From Polychytrium aggregatum (Eukaryota; Chytridiomycota; Chytridiomycetes; Polychytriales), in contig NW_026516310.1 of the NCBI RefSeq assembly GCF_025602895.1, forward strand, positions 94,157-158,156: a stretch of DNA of 64,000 nt. The letters run 5' to 3'. The translations under genes and the position numbers were made by a program. The first letter of the stretch is position 1. Every line of letters starts with the position of its first letter. Below, piece by piece: positions 47,198 to 60,400 of this stretch. The notes below the pieces were generated by a model. That model did not search any database and had not been told where the DNA came from. It saw only the letters and a program-made list of their open reading frames with translations.

Positions 47198-49019
47198 TCA
47201 GGGTTTCGGCTCGGTCACGGAATCCGACTTGGCTGGTTCCGCCGCAATCACTCTGCCAAACATCGGTCCTTGCTCGATCCACAACCGGTGGTTTGACTCG
47301 GCAGCTTCCTTGTATGTTCCGTCAAAACTGCCCATTTGTCCGTCCAGCTGCCCGTCCTGATAGAGACAGAAAGGGTTGCCTTCATGGGGCCATGTCCAGC
47401 GATGCGTCGTCCAGGTGATATCGGTCGACCAGTGGGTGACGTTGAGGGTCTTCGTTTTGCCAGCAACATCGTGGCGATCAAAGACGAGTCCTCCGTTCAT
47501 CCAAAACGGATGGCCAGTGTCGTCCTGGTGGAAGAGACCGCCACATACGCCGTTGTCGGGGGCCAGGTACCCGGCAGCCCCACCGCCATGGCGCTCAAAG
47601 TAAAATGGTTGCCGCATCATTTCAAAGGCAATCCAGAACAACTCCTTGTCGCCTTTGGTGTTAGATGGAGAAGTAAATACCGTGTGGGGTGAGTGATGCG
47701 AGTGTCAATACTCAACCAGGTCAAGAAGTCTGGTCGAGTTGCCGAGCCGAGCCAAGGAGTGGAGATTGCGTCTGGAAATGCAACCGCACTCGGAGTTGCT
47801 GCTGGTGATCTCGTGCCCCGGCAATCTCGTCACGCTCATGCAGCATCACAGTACGCTTGCCAAGGCTGATCTTACGACAAACGCATTTGGACGAGGCAAG
47901 ATCTAGATCTCTGCTCGCATCCGAGCCGATCTTGCCGCCAGCGAATAGGTACCCACCATAAAAGGCGCTCCAGAGCGGACCACGGAAGTGATTGCCGTTC
48001 AGCAATGCGATCAAGAGGAGCTCGTAGAAGTTCTTGCTCTTGTCGATGGCAACAACGCCCGAGTCGACCTCGTGGTCGCTGAGGCCCAGGTAAACTCGGC
48101 TGTTCTGCGTCACGTATTCGGATGGCGGCCAGACCAGCTTCCGGAGCATCTTGAAGGGCATGTTGCGGCCCTTGGATCCGGGGTTGTGTGTGGTTCGATC
48201 ACGGAAGAGATAGATGCCGGTTTGCTGGTATCCCTTGAACCGGAAGATCGCCTTGGGGTCCTGGAAGAACAATATGTCGGCATCGATCAGGATGGCCTCC
48301 TTGAACGAGCTCGCCATCAGGGCGTAGGGCTTGTACGCAAAGGTGGTAACGGCGACGGCGACGGGGTCGATAAAGTCATTCAGGTTCTTGACCACGAGAT
48401 TGGGGATCTGGGCGAGGAGCTTGATGTTCTCGGCATCCTTGGCCGTGCCGACGCTCGTGTAAAAGACCTCGATTGGGAGGGTCGAGTTTACCGAGAAGCG
48501 AATGCTGCGAACGGTATGGTAGGCAAACTCAAAGTGGCCCAGACCGCAAGTGAGGACGATGCCCTTGTCGACGATGTAGGAGTTCCTCATGCTCTGGATC
48601 GACTTGAATTGGCGCTTTCGATCGATGAAGGGGAAGAGGCGCTCCTCGAGCTCCTGGATGGCAAGCCGCAGCGCAGGAACGTCTGGATCATGGATGTTGG
48701 CAGCACGCACAGGGAAGCCGACGAGCTCCTTGTACAGCGACATATGGCGAATCAGGCCGTTGTAGTCGTTCAAAGCAAGGGCGGATTGCTTCTCGGTGCT
48801 CCATCTGTCCAGCAGCTTGGTGATGCCCTCGGCACTGGGAACCGGAGCTGGTTTGGTGGGGCTCGGTTCGGGTGGGCTTGGTTCGGGTGGGTTTGATTCG
48901 GGGAACTGGTTCTTGTCCTCTGGCGTCGAGATCGGTTTGAAGCCCATGACGAAAAACAGTGCCACGACCGACAGGACAATTACGGCGACAAGCAGCCTGA
49001 AGCGTCTTGTCGAAAGCAT
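47198..49019 (-). CDS. GT71-family (Mnn1/Mnn2-like) mannosyltransferase
   Basis: Start at 49019 (MLSTRRFRLLVAVIVLSVVA), stop 47198-47200. A short cytosolic tail and a signal-anchor (residues 8-27) are followed by a Pro/Glu/Ser stem. The catalytic part has GIVLTCGLGHFEFAYHTVRS, LPIEVFY and ILIDADILFFQDP with the DxD metal site. It continues with SDHEVDSGVVAIDKSKNFYE. One intron (about 47643-47990) then joins to GDKELFWIAFEMMRQPFYF, a hallmark of the Mnn1/Mnn2 family. The end reads WPHEGNPFCLYQDGQLDGQ. These Golgi enzymes add alpha-mannose to N- or O-glycans. It lies tandem with the GT32 gene on the same strand and divergent from nicastrin. Linkage specificity (alpha-1,2 or alpha-1,3) is open. 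Confidence 0.88.
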
Positions 49020-49664
49020 GATGCAGCGACGGTGCCGACGAGCGGTATCGGGTTGTTTGGGCTGGTGGAGGAGGAGGGAGGAGGGATGGATGAGCTGGCG
49101 ATGCTTCTGTGGAAAGCGTTGGGTGCTATCGGGCGGGAATCAAGCAGGACAACGGATCAGCGAGACGCTTGGAGCCCGGGGGATGAGCAAGAGGACGACC
49201 GAGTCGATGTCGGATGGATGCGATGGATGCGATGGGACGACCGAGTCGATGTCGGGTGGGATGGCCAAGTGTTCCAAACCAGCCGATGGGCGGCGGCAGC
49301 GAAAACGGCTTCCAGCACGGGTCTTGGCCCCGGCGCGAGGACTCCCTTGTGCGATGCGCGTGTGCGCCCTGGGCGGTGGCACAGCGTGGCCGTGGCAGTG
49401 CGCGCCCCTTGCGATAGCGTGGCACGGACGCGTTGCGTGCGCCGCTGTTGTTGTCGCCGCCTGTTTGTGTTGCCGCCGCCGCCGCTTTTGCCCGCCGCCA
49501 CTGTTGCTGCGTGCCTTGCCTGCACGCCCACGTGCCAGCCGGATGCATTCGATCCGCCCGCCCGGCTGGATCCGGCACCGTCGCCGTCGCTCTCGTCTCG
49601 CTGCCGTCGTGTCCACACCCAAGCTCCACCATCTTCCAAGCGCAACCACGCCGCCGTCGCCAAC
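49020..49664. other. Divergent intergenic region between GT71 and nicastrin
   Basis: About 645 bp, GC-rich, with short gatggatgcgatgg repeats near 49210-49235. Long open frames occur on both strands here because stops are rare in GC-rich DNA. None resembles a protein family. Confidence 0.55.
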
Positions 49665-52600
49665 ATGAAGGTCCTGATGCGTGCTGCCGCGGCGCTGCTG
49701 CTGCTCTGGGGTACTGTGCAACCGCATGCATTGCGTCTTGATTCTTACGGATCCGCATGGGTGTGCGTCTGTTTGCCCGTCATCATGCATCGAGCTGCGT
49801 CGACTCACTCGGCGCCAAACCCATTCCACAGCCCTGTCGCTCCAGACCGCCATTGCCCAGTCTGCCGACATCAATACCCTCAACCGAGCGATCTATCAAG
49901 GCATCAGTGTCAGTGGATGCACCCGGATACTCAACGCCTCCGGAACGACAGGATGTCAGAGTGCGTCTCGTTTCTCTTGCTGTTGCTCTCCTGTTTGCCT
50001 TTCCCCTGGTCTGGATGCAAACAATCATGACGGTTCCGATGCCATTGCACGGAGCATCTGCTTGGAAATCCCGCCAAGCCGCTCGAGGGCCAAGCGCACA
50101 TCAGACTATTCGATCCAGTCGTGTCGATGGGCTGGAGCACTGACTCGGTGCCTCTCCAATATCATCATCCCCGACAGCCTTCGGCGCCGTTGGCGTCCTC
50201 TACATGGCTGCCACCCAATCCGACGTCGATGGCTTCTCCTCAAACACCCCTGCTGGAAGCTATGCCGTCGTCCTGAGCTACAGTTTGCTATCCAGGTATG
50301 CTGTTGAATTCCGATGGCCGTGTCTGCAGCGACGAGAAGAGACAATCGCGCTGTAGCTTTATTCTCATGCCATCTCCATCGCCATCGCCATCGCCATCGC
50401 CATCGCCATCTCCATCGCCATCGCAGCCAGAATCTGCTGACACTCCGAAACTCGGGCAAGCTCGCGGGCGTTATTCTTATCAACAACGGAACGAGCGCCC
50501 AGGTCGCTCCTCCCCTCACTGTCTCGGCCGACTCGACGTGCCCCGGCTGTCAATTCGGTCTCTATGCCAACGACGGCCCATACTATTCGTGGAATCCCAA
50601 GGTTCGGTGGTGTCTCTGTCTCTGGGCGGGATTCGTCTGGCCGTCGCTGTCGGACCCAAATACGCGCACACAAGCACTCTGCATCATATGGTTGACTCTG
50701 ACTCTGATGGATCCGATCAACCGACAACGATACCGTCGTTTGTTCGATTCGGCCCTGCTCGCGCTTGGGAATTGCGTCTGCTGCATTATGAACTATTTAG
50801 GGAAGCGGATTGATGTTCCAGAGCTTCGACTATCCAATCGTTGCCATTTGGGCACACGATCCCGGGTCTGTCCAGAGTCTCGGCACTCTGGTCGAGGTTC
50901 GTGATGCTCCTGGTTGGCTCATTCTGCTGTGCTCCACGAGAATGGGGGTTGGGTTGGGTTTGTGGAAGTAACCGTCCTCCTGGGTCTCGCCGTCGTCAAG
51001 GCCACAGCCTCCAACCAAGCCAGCGGATATGCGCAAAATCCGCTCTATTATGTGCAATTCGACGCAACCATGTCGGCGGCTGTCGATGCGGCAACATGTC
51101 TGAGAAGAGGTACATTCCCCCTGCGAGCACATACTCTGTGCATATCTCTATACATCCGCCTTCCCACAACCGCCACCCACGCTCTCTCTGGGTGGACATA
51201 ATCTGATCTATTTGCTGCCATTCAGGCACCTGTGATCCGATCGGAGATCATTCGGTCTGGTCGACGTTCTCGACCAACATCACCCGAAATGACGGCAAGG
51301 GAATCATTGTGGTCTCTTCTCGGATCGACAGTGTTTCCTTCATCCACGATTTTTCGTTTGGTGCCGATGCCACCCGTGCCGGCCTTGTCGTATCGATGGC
51401 GATTGCAGACGCTCTGTCAAAGGTCTGTCCGGCGCTTGCACCCTGCCGTGCCACTGCTGGAGGAATGGTCGTCTATCTTACTCGCATGGCAGCAGCCAAG
51501 CGCTTTCTGGCACTAATCGCAGTCTGTGCACTGGTTCATAGTCGCCCACGCCTATGTACCAAATGGCCAAGCATGTCCTCTTCACCTATTTTGATGCCGA
51601 GTCGTGGGGTCTCAGCGGATCGGAGCAGTTTCTGAACGACATTTCGACACCATTCAAGTGTCTTGTCAGCAACCCATCAGCGACAACGGCTGCGTGTCCA
51701 TTCACCGGCATGAACTGCAGTCAGCCGTGCTTTGTGAACACCGAGTTTCAGCGCCTGGACTCCAGCAAGATCGAAGCCTGGATCGAGTTCGACCAGATCG
51801 GCAACCTGGATCAAGTCATCAATGATTCCGGCCCGAGCATCTCCAGCAACATCTACACCCACATCAATGATGCCTCTGACGCGGCCACGTTGCAACTCGA
51901 GAGCATGTTTCTCAACAACCCGAATCTGCCGCCTGTGTCCTTCAACAAGTCTGGCCAGGTTTCGGTAACGATCCAGACCGCGCGATCAGCCACAAGCAAC
52001 CTGCGGCTTCCTCCATCCAGTGCCATGTCTCTGCTCAAGCGGCGGAACGTACCCAGTATCGTCTTTGCTGCTTACCGCGACAGCTATCCAGAGTGAGTTT
52101 TCCTCCGATACCCGAACTGCCTGTGCCGCAGTCCCCCTGGTTGATCCATCCCGCCTAGTATATGCGTCAAGTCTGGTCTTGCACTTGCCAGCACCAACGA
52201 CAGCCGCTCACCGCGTCTGTTGCTCAGCTACTTCCACAGTGAATACGACAACGGCCTTGCCTGGAACAGAGCCCAAGTTGCTTCGCTCTGTGCCTTCGCC
52301 AACGCGACTGCCCGTAATGTCTGGACGCTGGCCTCTGGCAACAACACCACTGCTCCTCCGAGCGTCAGTGTGAACTGCACCTTGGTAAGCTGGGCATCGC
52401 CCATGGCAGGCACGTTGCTTGTGAAGTTTGGTTCTTTCGCGGGGCCATAGAGTTGGCGTGCTTGCTCACGTTGTTGCTGGGCCTGGCTCACCAGCCGATT
52501 CTTGGCGATGGCTGCGTAGGGAAGACTGCTAGTGCAATGCATTCTTACTTTTATGAACACTGTCTACACCCCTTCGCCTTGAATGTGTGTGTTCCTGCTA

Positions 52601-53520
52601 TGTCTCAAAGGTGGCCAGTCTGCTGGACTGCATGACCCGAAACCTCTCGTGCAGCACGCTTCAACCACTCTGGGCTAATCAAAGTAAGTACAGCCTCCAG
52701 ACGGATTGTGCGAGAGAGGCTTGGATTCCGCAGAAGCAGTGGTTGTGAAGAGCGAGCGCAGATAGCCCCATGGGCGGTCTATGCTCGGTTTTGGTGCATC
52801 TGCTTGTGACTCGGCCGTCGGTGCCGATACCGACGTTTACTTCAATGGCATGCCCAAGGCCGCAGCCAAACTCGATCTCACGCTCGCTCCGGTCCTGCTG
52901 CGGCTGCCAGTCTCAGGTGTGCCGACGACGAGCTCGGACTACGCCTCGGCCTTCCAGTACGACCAAAGTCTCCAGCTGATGCCCTACATGATCAATCAGT
53001 TCATGTTCAACATCACGGCCACAAGCCGCATATCCAACTGCTCAACGAGCCAGGACTGCAGTTATGCGAACGGCTACCAATGCATCGCAAATAGCTGCAT
53101 CATGTCGCGCACGCACTACCACTACGCCTACAGTCCAGGTATCGCCAAGGATCCGAACTCTGGCCTGTGGGTCGTGGCGGATGCAACCAAGCCTACCTGG
53201 ACTGAGAGCCGGTAAGTTCTTGGAAATCTCTTGGCCTTTGTGTCCGCAGTCAAAGGAGCCGATCGTGTTTTATCCTGAAGCGCCAATGAAGGCCAGGTCA
53301 GACTCTGGCGCTCCCACCGCTTCTTTGGCTGACTCTGTCGACTCTGTACGGCTGGCCGCTGTCGCTCAGATGGAACAACATACGCATTCGTGTCTTCAAG
53401 AGCTCCTCGCTTGCGTACCAGTGGATCGAGTTGGTAGTTGGTGTGGTCCTGACAGCCGTCACCGTCGCGGCAACGCTCTGGGCACGCAAGCTGGTGAACA
53501 AGCACTTCAAGACCGATTAG
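49665..53520 (+). CDS. NCSTN: Nicastrin (gamma-secretase subunit)
   Basis: ATG 49665 begins a signal peptide (MKVLMRAAAALLLLWG); stop TAG 53518-53520; about 12 exons. Nicastrin is the large glycosylated ectodomain subunit of gamma-secretase. Recognisable blocks: ISVSGCTRILNASGTTGCQS near 49900-49960, GVLYMAATQSDVDGFSSNTP, SGKLAGVILINNGTSAQVAP, MFQSFDYPIVAIW, and YVQFDATMSAAVDAATCLRR. The peptidase-like core is IIVVSSRIDSVSFIHDFSFG and VLFTYFDAESWGLSGSEQFL (about 51565-51630). Many Cys and N-glycosylation sites are visible. The last intron (about 53212-53365) joins TESR to WNNIRIRVFKSSS, followed by a membrane span (LVVGVVLTAVTVAATLW) and a short KLVNKHFKTD tail, the expected type I topology. 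Presenilin, Aph-1 and Pen-2 are not in the window. Confidence 0.88.
50370..50424. repeat. (CCATCG)n microsatellite in a nicastrin intron
   Basis: About nine hexamer units with two ccatct variants, located in an intron upstream of the exon starting near 50440. Confidence 0.95.
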
Positions 53521-54428
53521 TCGATCTCGCCCGCGACTGGTGCTGCCATGCAACGTATGAGGAGGAGGCGGAGCTGGATGCAGCGTACTCAAAAATGAAA
53601 TAGACACCCTGCTTTGAGCCAGGGCTGTCGCTTGTTTCTGGGTCCTGAATACACCCATCGGTTGCTGCGCTACGATGCTGCAGTCCGAGTCGCTGTACAG
53701 TATGGAACCGCGATCTCAATGTAATTGTGGAGGCCAGCGGGCAACGAGAGGACCGGACTGTGTGGATCTCTCTGCGGCCTCCGTTTGGCACATGAGCAAA
53801 CGGGGCGCCACACCCGCTTCCATGAACATGAAGTATGTGATGGCTTGCGTCAAGTTGAGCCATAAGAAGGGCGATGTGGATGGCGACGGTGCGCTTGAAT
53901 TGCTCAGAGTACCGAGCAAACCGCTGCCTCCTGGGACTAGATGCATTGCCCTTGCCTTGACGCCATGACACATCGCCAGCGGTGAATGGCGGTGCTCTTG
54001 GACACACTGGCGAATGGTCATGGCCAGTGCGCGATGGTATTGGGAACAAGTTATTCGGTCATTGACCAATAACCAAACGAGAGCACACCCAGATGGCAAG
54101 CCAGTGCCGGCCAGCTTGACTGGAACCGCGCCGTGGCCAGCCACACGGGTGGCTCGATCCGTCGTGCAGCCGGCTTTTGCGAGATCTCGTCTTCTCTGCG
54201 GCTGCCCGTCTCGATTCCTCCTTGATCCGCAGAGGCCCATCAACGCACCGCCGACAGCGAGACCTCACCGAGCAGCGATCTGCGCAGACACCCCGCCGAC
54301 AGCCGAGTACCCAGAGGCGCTGTGTACGATCTCTCGTTTCTGCGCTCCAGCCGATCACTTGCAAGGCTCTCTATTAGCCAGCCGCCCCGCTACTTCGATA
54401 AGGGATCGACGACACTCCGACCCTCGAC
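53521..54428. other. Intergenic region with Fanzor fragment E
   Basis: About 900 bp between nicastrin and Aquarius. The left half is the reverse-strand Fanzor remnant. The right 350 bp is presumably the Aquarius promoter and shows no repeat. Confidence 0.6.
53590..54076 (-). pseudogene. Fanzor fragment E (longest decayed copy)
   Basis: The reverse strand starts at 54076 with the same base as fragment A and reads CSQYHRALAMTIRQCVQEHR, then VSWRQGKGNASSPRRQRFAR. GTTTGCTCATGTGCC near 53790 corresponds to the VCSHC knuckle. The second zinc knuckle and RuvC-III are blurred. Near 53640 gggtgtattcaggaccc matches the GVFKT codons of the longest copy, giving a tail VFRTQKQATALAQSRV. Several frameshifts make it non-functional. 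Confidence 0.72.
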
Positions 54429-57400
54429 ATGGCACCAACGCCCGAAACATCGCACCCGCCCAAGACCGCGGATCTGGGCTTCTTTTCATCTGGAGCCGAA
54501 GACCCGATGCTGGTCGACGGGCCCGATCAAGCCACAGAGCCACCTGCGGCAGAGCTTGAGGCAGCCCTGCCGGCCGCTGACCAGGATTCCGAGGCCGTCG
54601 CCGGCACGAGCGCATCGTCCAGGGAGCGACCCGAGATCTTTGCGCCGACGCTCGGCGAAATCGAAAGCGACGAGATCACCAAAGTGGCCAGCCTCAACTG
54701 GGGCCTCGATCTCGCCGACGAAAGCATCCGCTTCGACACCGACCTTGCCCGGCGGATCTGGGAGAGCGAGCTACTTGGGACAGACTTTTCGCTCAAAAAG
54801 ATCATGCTCCTGGAATACAGCCAATACCTCGAAAGGGTAAGCTGGCTCTGCATCCGCCACCGACAGCCGCAATATGCAATTCTGCTCTCGCTGTGCATCA
54901 GATGGCCTGTGGATACGGGCCCCGTGCAGAGCGGCTGACCTGTCGCTAACCTCCATTTCCATTCCAGTATCTGTGGCCCGGTCTGAAGACCGAGGAGACC
55001 CTCGACTTTCACGTCCTCTCGATCATCGTCATCATCAACGAAAAGTTCCGAGAGCGAGTAACCGGGGTCTGGGACGTCGTCACTGCCGACAAGGCCAAGT
55101 TCGCGTCATTCTTTGCGCATACCCTCCGGCTCATGATCAATCCCGAGGGTCTGTCGCTCAAGGTCGAGCGTTTCTTGGTGACATTCCTTATCAATGCCTT
55201 TGCATCGCTCGAAAACAAAGTCATCCGCTCTGTGTGCCAGCCTCTGGTTGGCATCGGGATTTGGGTCTCGCTCGCCGATGGTCGACGAGAACTTGAGTTT
55301 GGGCGCCATCGCCCGATCCAGGACCTGTGGAAGAAGGCCGAGGACCAACTGAAAAAGTCAAAGAGTAAGGCAGCGACTCTCCCCTTGCAGACAGAGCCAA
55401 AGCCATGGGGGTGGATGTGATGCGCATCCGATCTGCTCCGTCTGCTGTGCAGCTGCTGACCCATCTCCTCGTTCCGGCCGTGGCTACACAGACAAGCCCA
55501 AGATCCAAGCTGAGCGAGTGTTCTTTTCCAGGCTCGTCCAGCACTTTTACGATATCCTTGAATCAATCCCAAAGGCGGGCAAGACGCCCAAGGATACGGT
55601 GTTGTACTGCGAGCGCTTCCTTGAGCTGATGATCGACATTGAGGCTCAGCTTTCGACCCGCCGCTTTGTCAACGTGCTGCTCCATGATCACCACTTTGTG
55701 GCTATATGCCAAGCCAGCGCCCTTGCGAGTCGAGGACGAGAAACCCAGCACATCAACCGCGATCTGAGAGACTCTTTCAGCCGACACGAGGCCACCGAGG
55801 ACGGTGATCTGTTTGTTCAGCTGTTGGACAAGCTGGAGCACTACACAAAGTTTGAAATCGATGACTACAAGGGCATCGCGCTCTCTGACGCCGACATGCT
55901 CAACCAGCACTATCGCCAAATCCACCGACTACAGAAGCTGGCATTCGCAAAGTACCGCGATGTGCTCGAAGAGTTTGCCCTCGCCAACGTCGGCAGCATC
56001 GAGTCGCACGAAGGCTTCACGAAGCATTTTTCCAAGCTCGACCACGAGACCCTGATCAAGTTCTGCCGGGACATTGGCGTGCGCGCGGAGAAGCTTGGCG
56101 GTGGCAAGTTCTACAGCAGCGAGTTTCTGTGCACCGTCTTGGAGCGCACGTACTGCAAGCGCAAAAGCCAGATCGAGGCGATCAACTCGACGCCTCTCTA
56201 TCCCAACGAGGTACGTTTGCCTCCAGCGAGGCTGTCGAGTGGCGGGTGACGGATGCCCAGGCGCCATCATGGCGCAAACGTCAACGTGCCGATCGTGAGG
56301 ACCAAATCACACAGTCTTGCGGTTCCTCCCAGGCTTTGCCTATTCTGCGTAGCCTTGTATCCGCTGCGCGGGAGTCCACGAACCTGCCATCTTGTGCATT
56401 TCTGACTGACTGCCGTTTACCGTCCCTTTGGCTCAGATCGCTCTGTTCGATGAGGTCACGGTACCCAACGAGCAGTATTTTTCGAACGACCACTGCCTGG
56501 CGATCCCGAAACTTAACCTGCAGTTCCTGACCGTACACGACTACCTGCTGAGGAACCTCAACCTGTTCCGGCTCGAGACCACGTACGAGATCCGCCAGGA
56601 CATTGAAGATGCTGTGCAGCGGCTCTCTCCAAAGTACAACCCGGACGCCGGCAACAGCACCTCGACCGTCTTTTCTGGATGGGCTAGAATGGCGGTTCCG
56701 GTCACAGAGGTAAGCGAGGTGGTGGACGTGCTGCTCACTACGGGGGTGCCTGCGGGTCCAACATCGCGCTGGAGCGGTGGCTCGATGATGCTCATCCTAT
56801 GTCGTCGCTCTCAGTTCCGAATCCGAACTGTCTCGGAACCCAAACTCGGGGAGGTCAAGCCGGCATATGTCACCGCAGACGTGAGCTTTTCCCTCCAAAA
56901 GTACTCCGAATCGATCCAGCGTGAATGGGACACGCTCCGGCCCCATGACATTGTCTTTTTGATCGGCATCCAAATGGAGCCTGAGCTCTTGGGCTGGAAC
57001 CAGCGCAAAGAACGCCAGAGCAAGACCCGTGCCGGTACCAACTTCCGACGAACGTTCGGCATCAAGTACATTCGCGGCGGTGAGGTCGGCGATTTTGTCG
57101 ACGACAATGGTCGGCCCCTCGACGAGAGCGCTGCCCTCCCTGGCACCAGCGACGGCAGCGGCGACAGCTTCACTCGCAAGCCTTTCAGCGAGCGGCCCAA
57201 GCCCAAGGGCCACCGCCGCAATCTCCGCATCTTCCTGGACACCAACCAGTATCAGCTCGATTTGCATCACCAGAAGCAAACTGGCGCTGATGTGTATGGG
57301 ACCCTGAACGTTCTCATGCGCAGAAAGCCTCAGGAGAACAACTTCAAGGCTGTGCTGGAGACTATCCGCGACCTGATGCAGAGCGATCTCGTTGTGCCCA

Positions 57401-60400
57401 ACTGGCTCGAAGACATCTTTCTCGGATACGGAAACCCTGGCAGCGCTGCCTGGAGCGAGATGCCGGAACCCGTTCGCACGATCGATTTCCGCGACACCTT
57501 TCTGGACTGGAGCCATCTTGCCAGCAGCTTTCCGGGCAAGGTAGGCGGCGCACAGTGGTGATCTCGCTGAACAGCCAAGTGGCCCCTCAATTGTGCTGTC
57601 CACTAGCTCAGCCTTCTATCAAGCCGTGTGTGTCCTCGGCCTGTCTGGAATCGCGCCTCTGACTGCGATATCTTTGATTTCATCTGCAGAAACTCGTGGC
57701 ATCCAGCGATGGCAACACTGACGACGATGGTAACATTCGCCCGCCCTTCATCATTACCTTCCCGCCTGGACTCTTCAGTCACAAAAATGGCAGCTTGGAG
57801 GCATCTGTCTCGACGGGTGCAAAGCGAAAGCTGCCCGAGCTGCAAGACCTCGATGAAAGCATGGATGTCGATGAGCCAGATCAAGATGGCCTCGCAGTCC
57901 GCACATACAAGCCGCTCAACATGGGTCCGTACCCCGAGAACATTCCAAAGAAAAACGCCGTGCCCTTCACATCGTCCCAAGGTAAGGGAGATAGGTCTCG
58001 GAGATCCAATGCCGACGATGCAGGAGGCACGACCGACTGCTGGAATGGTATCTGCCAGTACCCGTCTAAAGACGAGAACATGGGATTGATGTCAAAGGCA
58101 TTGTTGTGTGGTATCGGCGAGTTGTCAAGACAGTTGAAGGTCGGCTATATGCCAGATAGCCCATGAAAAGTGGATTCAGAGTACTGATCCACATTCGGTG
58201 TTGACGCCATCGCTTCTTGCGTTCACAGTCCAGGCCATCCATTCGGGCACTTCGCTTGGCCTCACCATGATTGTTGGCCCTCCGGGAACTGGCAAGACCG
58301 ACGTTGCCGTCCAGATCATCGCCAATCTCTATCACAACTACCCCGAGCAGCACACGCTGCTGATCACCCACAGTAACCAGGCCCTCAACCAGCTCTTTGA
58401 GAAGATTGCTGCACTCGACATCGATCCCCGCCACCTGCTTCGTCTCGGACACGGCATGGAGGAGCTGGAGATCGAGGGCGTTGCCGGCAACTGGGGCAAG
58501 GCCGGGCGTGTGAACTCGTTCCTGGAAAAGCGACTCCAGCTTCTTGCGGAGGTCGACCGCCTCGCGGCCAGCCTGGAGGTGCCCGGTGCCCACGGCTCCA
58601 CGTGCGAAACGGCCGGGTACTTTTACCGATACCATATCCTGACACGCTGGGAGCACTACCTCAGCCAGATCAAAGATCAGGATCCCGACGAGGGCACCCT
58701 GCAGAAGCTTGTCTCGACCTTCCCGTTCGCCGCTTTCTTCTCCAACGCGCCAGAGCCGCTGTTTGCGAGCGCCAACTTGTACGAAGAAGCGCTTGACGTC
58801 GCGGAGGGGTGCTTCCGGCATCTCAAGAACATCTTTGAGGAGCTGGAAGAGATCCGTGCCTTTGAGCTGCTCAAGTCCAGCCGCGACCGATCCAACTATC
58901 TCTTGATCAAGGAAGCCAAGATCATTGCACTGACCTGTACGCATGCCGCCCTCAAGCGACGGGAGTTGGTGCAGCTGGGCTTCAAGTACGACAACGTTGT
59001 GATGGAAGAAGCCGCACAGATTCTCGAGGTCGAGACGTTTATTCCCTTGCTGCTGCAGTCGCCTGAGGAAGACGGCAAGAGCCGCCTCAAGCGGGTCATC
59101 ATGATCGGAGACCACAACCAGCTACCCCCCGTCGTGAAGAACATGGCCTTCCAAAAGTACGGCAACATGGAGCAGTCCATGTTTACTCGTTTTGTCCGGC
59201 TTGGCGTGCCGACAATCGAGCTGGCTGCCCAGGGTCGTTCGCGCAGCTCCATCGCCGAGCTCTTCCGATGGCGCTACCACAGTCTCGGCGACTTGCCGTC
59301 GGTGTGCAACCGAGAGGAGTATCAGCGCGCCAACCCCGGTCTGGCGTTCGAGTTCCAGCTCATCGATGTCGGCAAGTATCTGAACAAAGGCGAGACCGAG
59401 CCTCGGCCACACTTTGTCCAGAACCTGGGCGAGGCTGAGTACGTGGTCGCCACGTACCAGTACATGCGACTGCTGGGGTAAGTTGTTGGGAGCAGGAGAG
59501 AAGGGCCTTGGCTGGTGCCGCTGGCGCCGTCACAGAGGGGCGGCTGCGTGTGGGCAGAACCGAGAGCAGTCCGCAGGATATCCTGCGGCGGTCGCCTGGC
59601 CCGCGCCAATCTTCATCAAACGTTGGCCCAGTGTTGCTCATGCGTCATTCCCATGCTCTGTTGTTGTGCCTTCGACCCCATAGGTACCCCGCAGAGAAGA
59701 TCTCGATTCTTACGACCTACAACGGCCAGAAGGAGCTTATCCACGATGTTCTCGAGCGCCGCTGTTCGTGGAATCCGCTCTTTGGCCGCCCGGCTCACGT
59801 CTCAACGGTCGACAAGTTCCAGGGCCAGCAGAACGACTACATCCTGCTGTCACTCGTGCGTACCAAGACCGTCGGCCATCTGCGCGACGTCCGCCGTTTG
59901 ATTGTGGCAATGTCGCGTGCCCGACTCGGTCTGTACGTCTTTTGCCGCCAGAAGCTCTTCCAGAACTGCTTTGAGTTGCAGCCCGTGTTCTCGATCTTTG
60001 CCAAGCGCCCGACGGATCGGTTGTGGCTCGTCACAGGTGAAAAGTATGGCGCATGGGACCGCGCCGCTGCCGAGCCGGTCGTGGTTCGCCAGGTCGCCGA
60101 GACCAGCGACCGGGCAAAGGATGGGCCTGTGAGCACCAGTAGCACCAAGAAGACCCGAACGCCGGCCAAGAAGTCAAAAGCTGGGCCCAAGGCTGCCGCC
60201 CTTGTTGCTGCCGATGTCGATGCCGATGCCTCCAGTGCCGCCCCTCCGTCGACTGGCGGTGACTGGAAGCCTGCTGAAGCCTGGAAGGAGCGCGTCTACG
60301 GCATGGCCGGGGTCGAAGCGATGGGCACGTATGTCCACCAGATGATCCAAGAGCAGCTCGCTCATCTCAAGGTCCAGCGAGACGCAGCCTTCCAAGCCGA

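Noticed and set aside
47988-48896. Forward open frame of 302 codons inside the GT71 gene
   Set aside because: It is the antisense shadow of the GT71 coding strand, which has clear DxD and GDKE motifs.
49126-50030. Several long overlapping frames on both strands around the nicastrin start
   Set aside because: The stretch is GC-rich, so stops are rare; the frames are Arg/Ala/His-rich, overlap each other and match nothing. Only the signal-peptide exon at 49665 fits a gene.
58066-59115. Reverse open frame of 349 codons inside Aquarius
   Set aside because: Antisense shadow of the helicase core.
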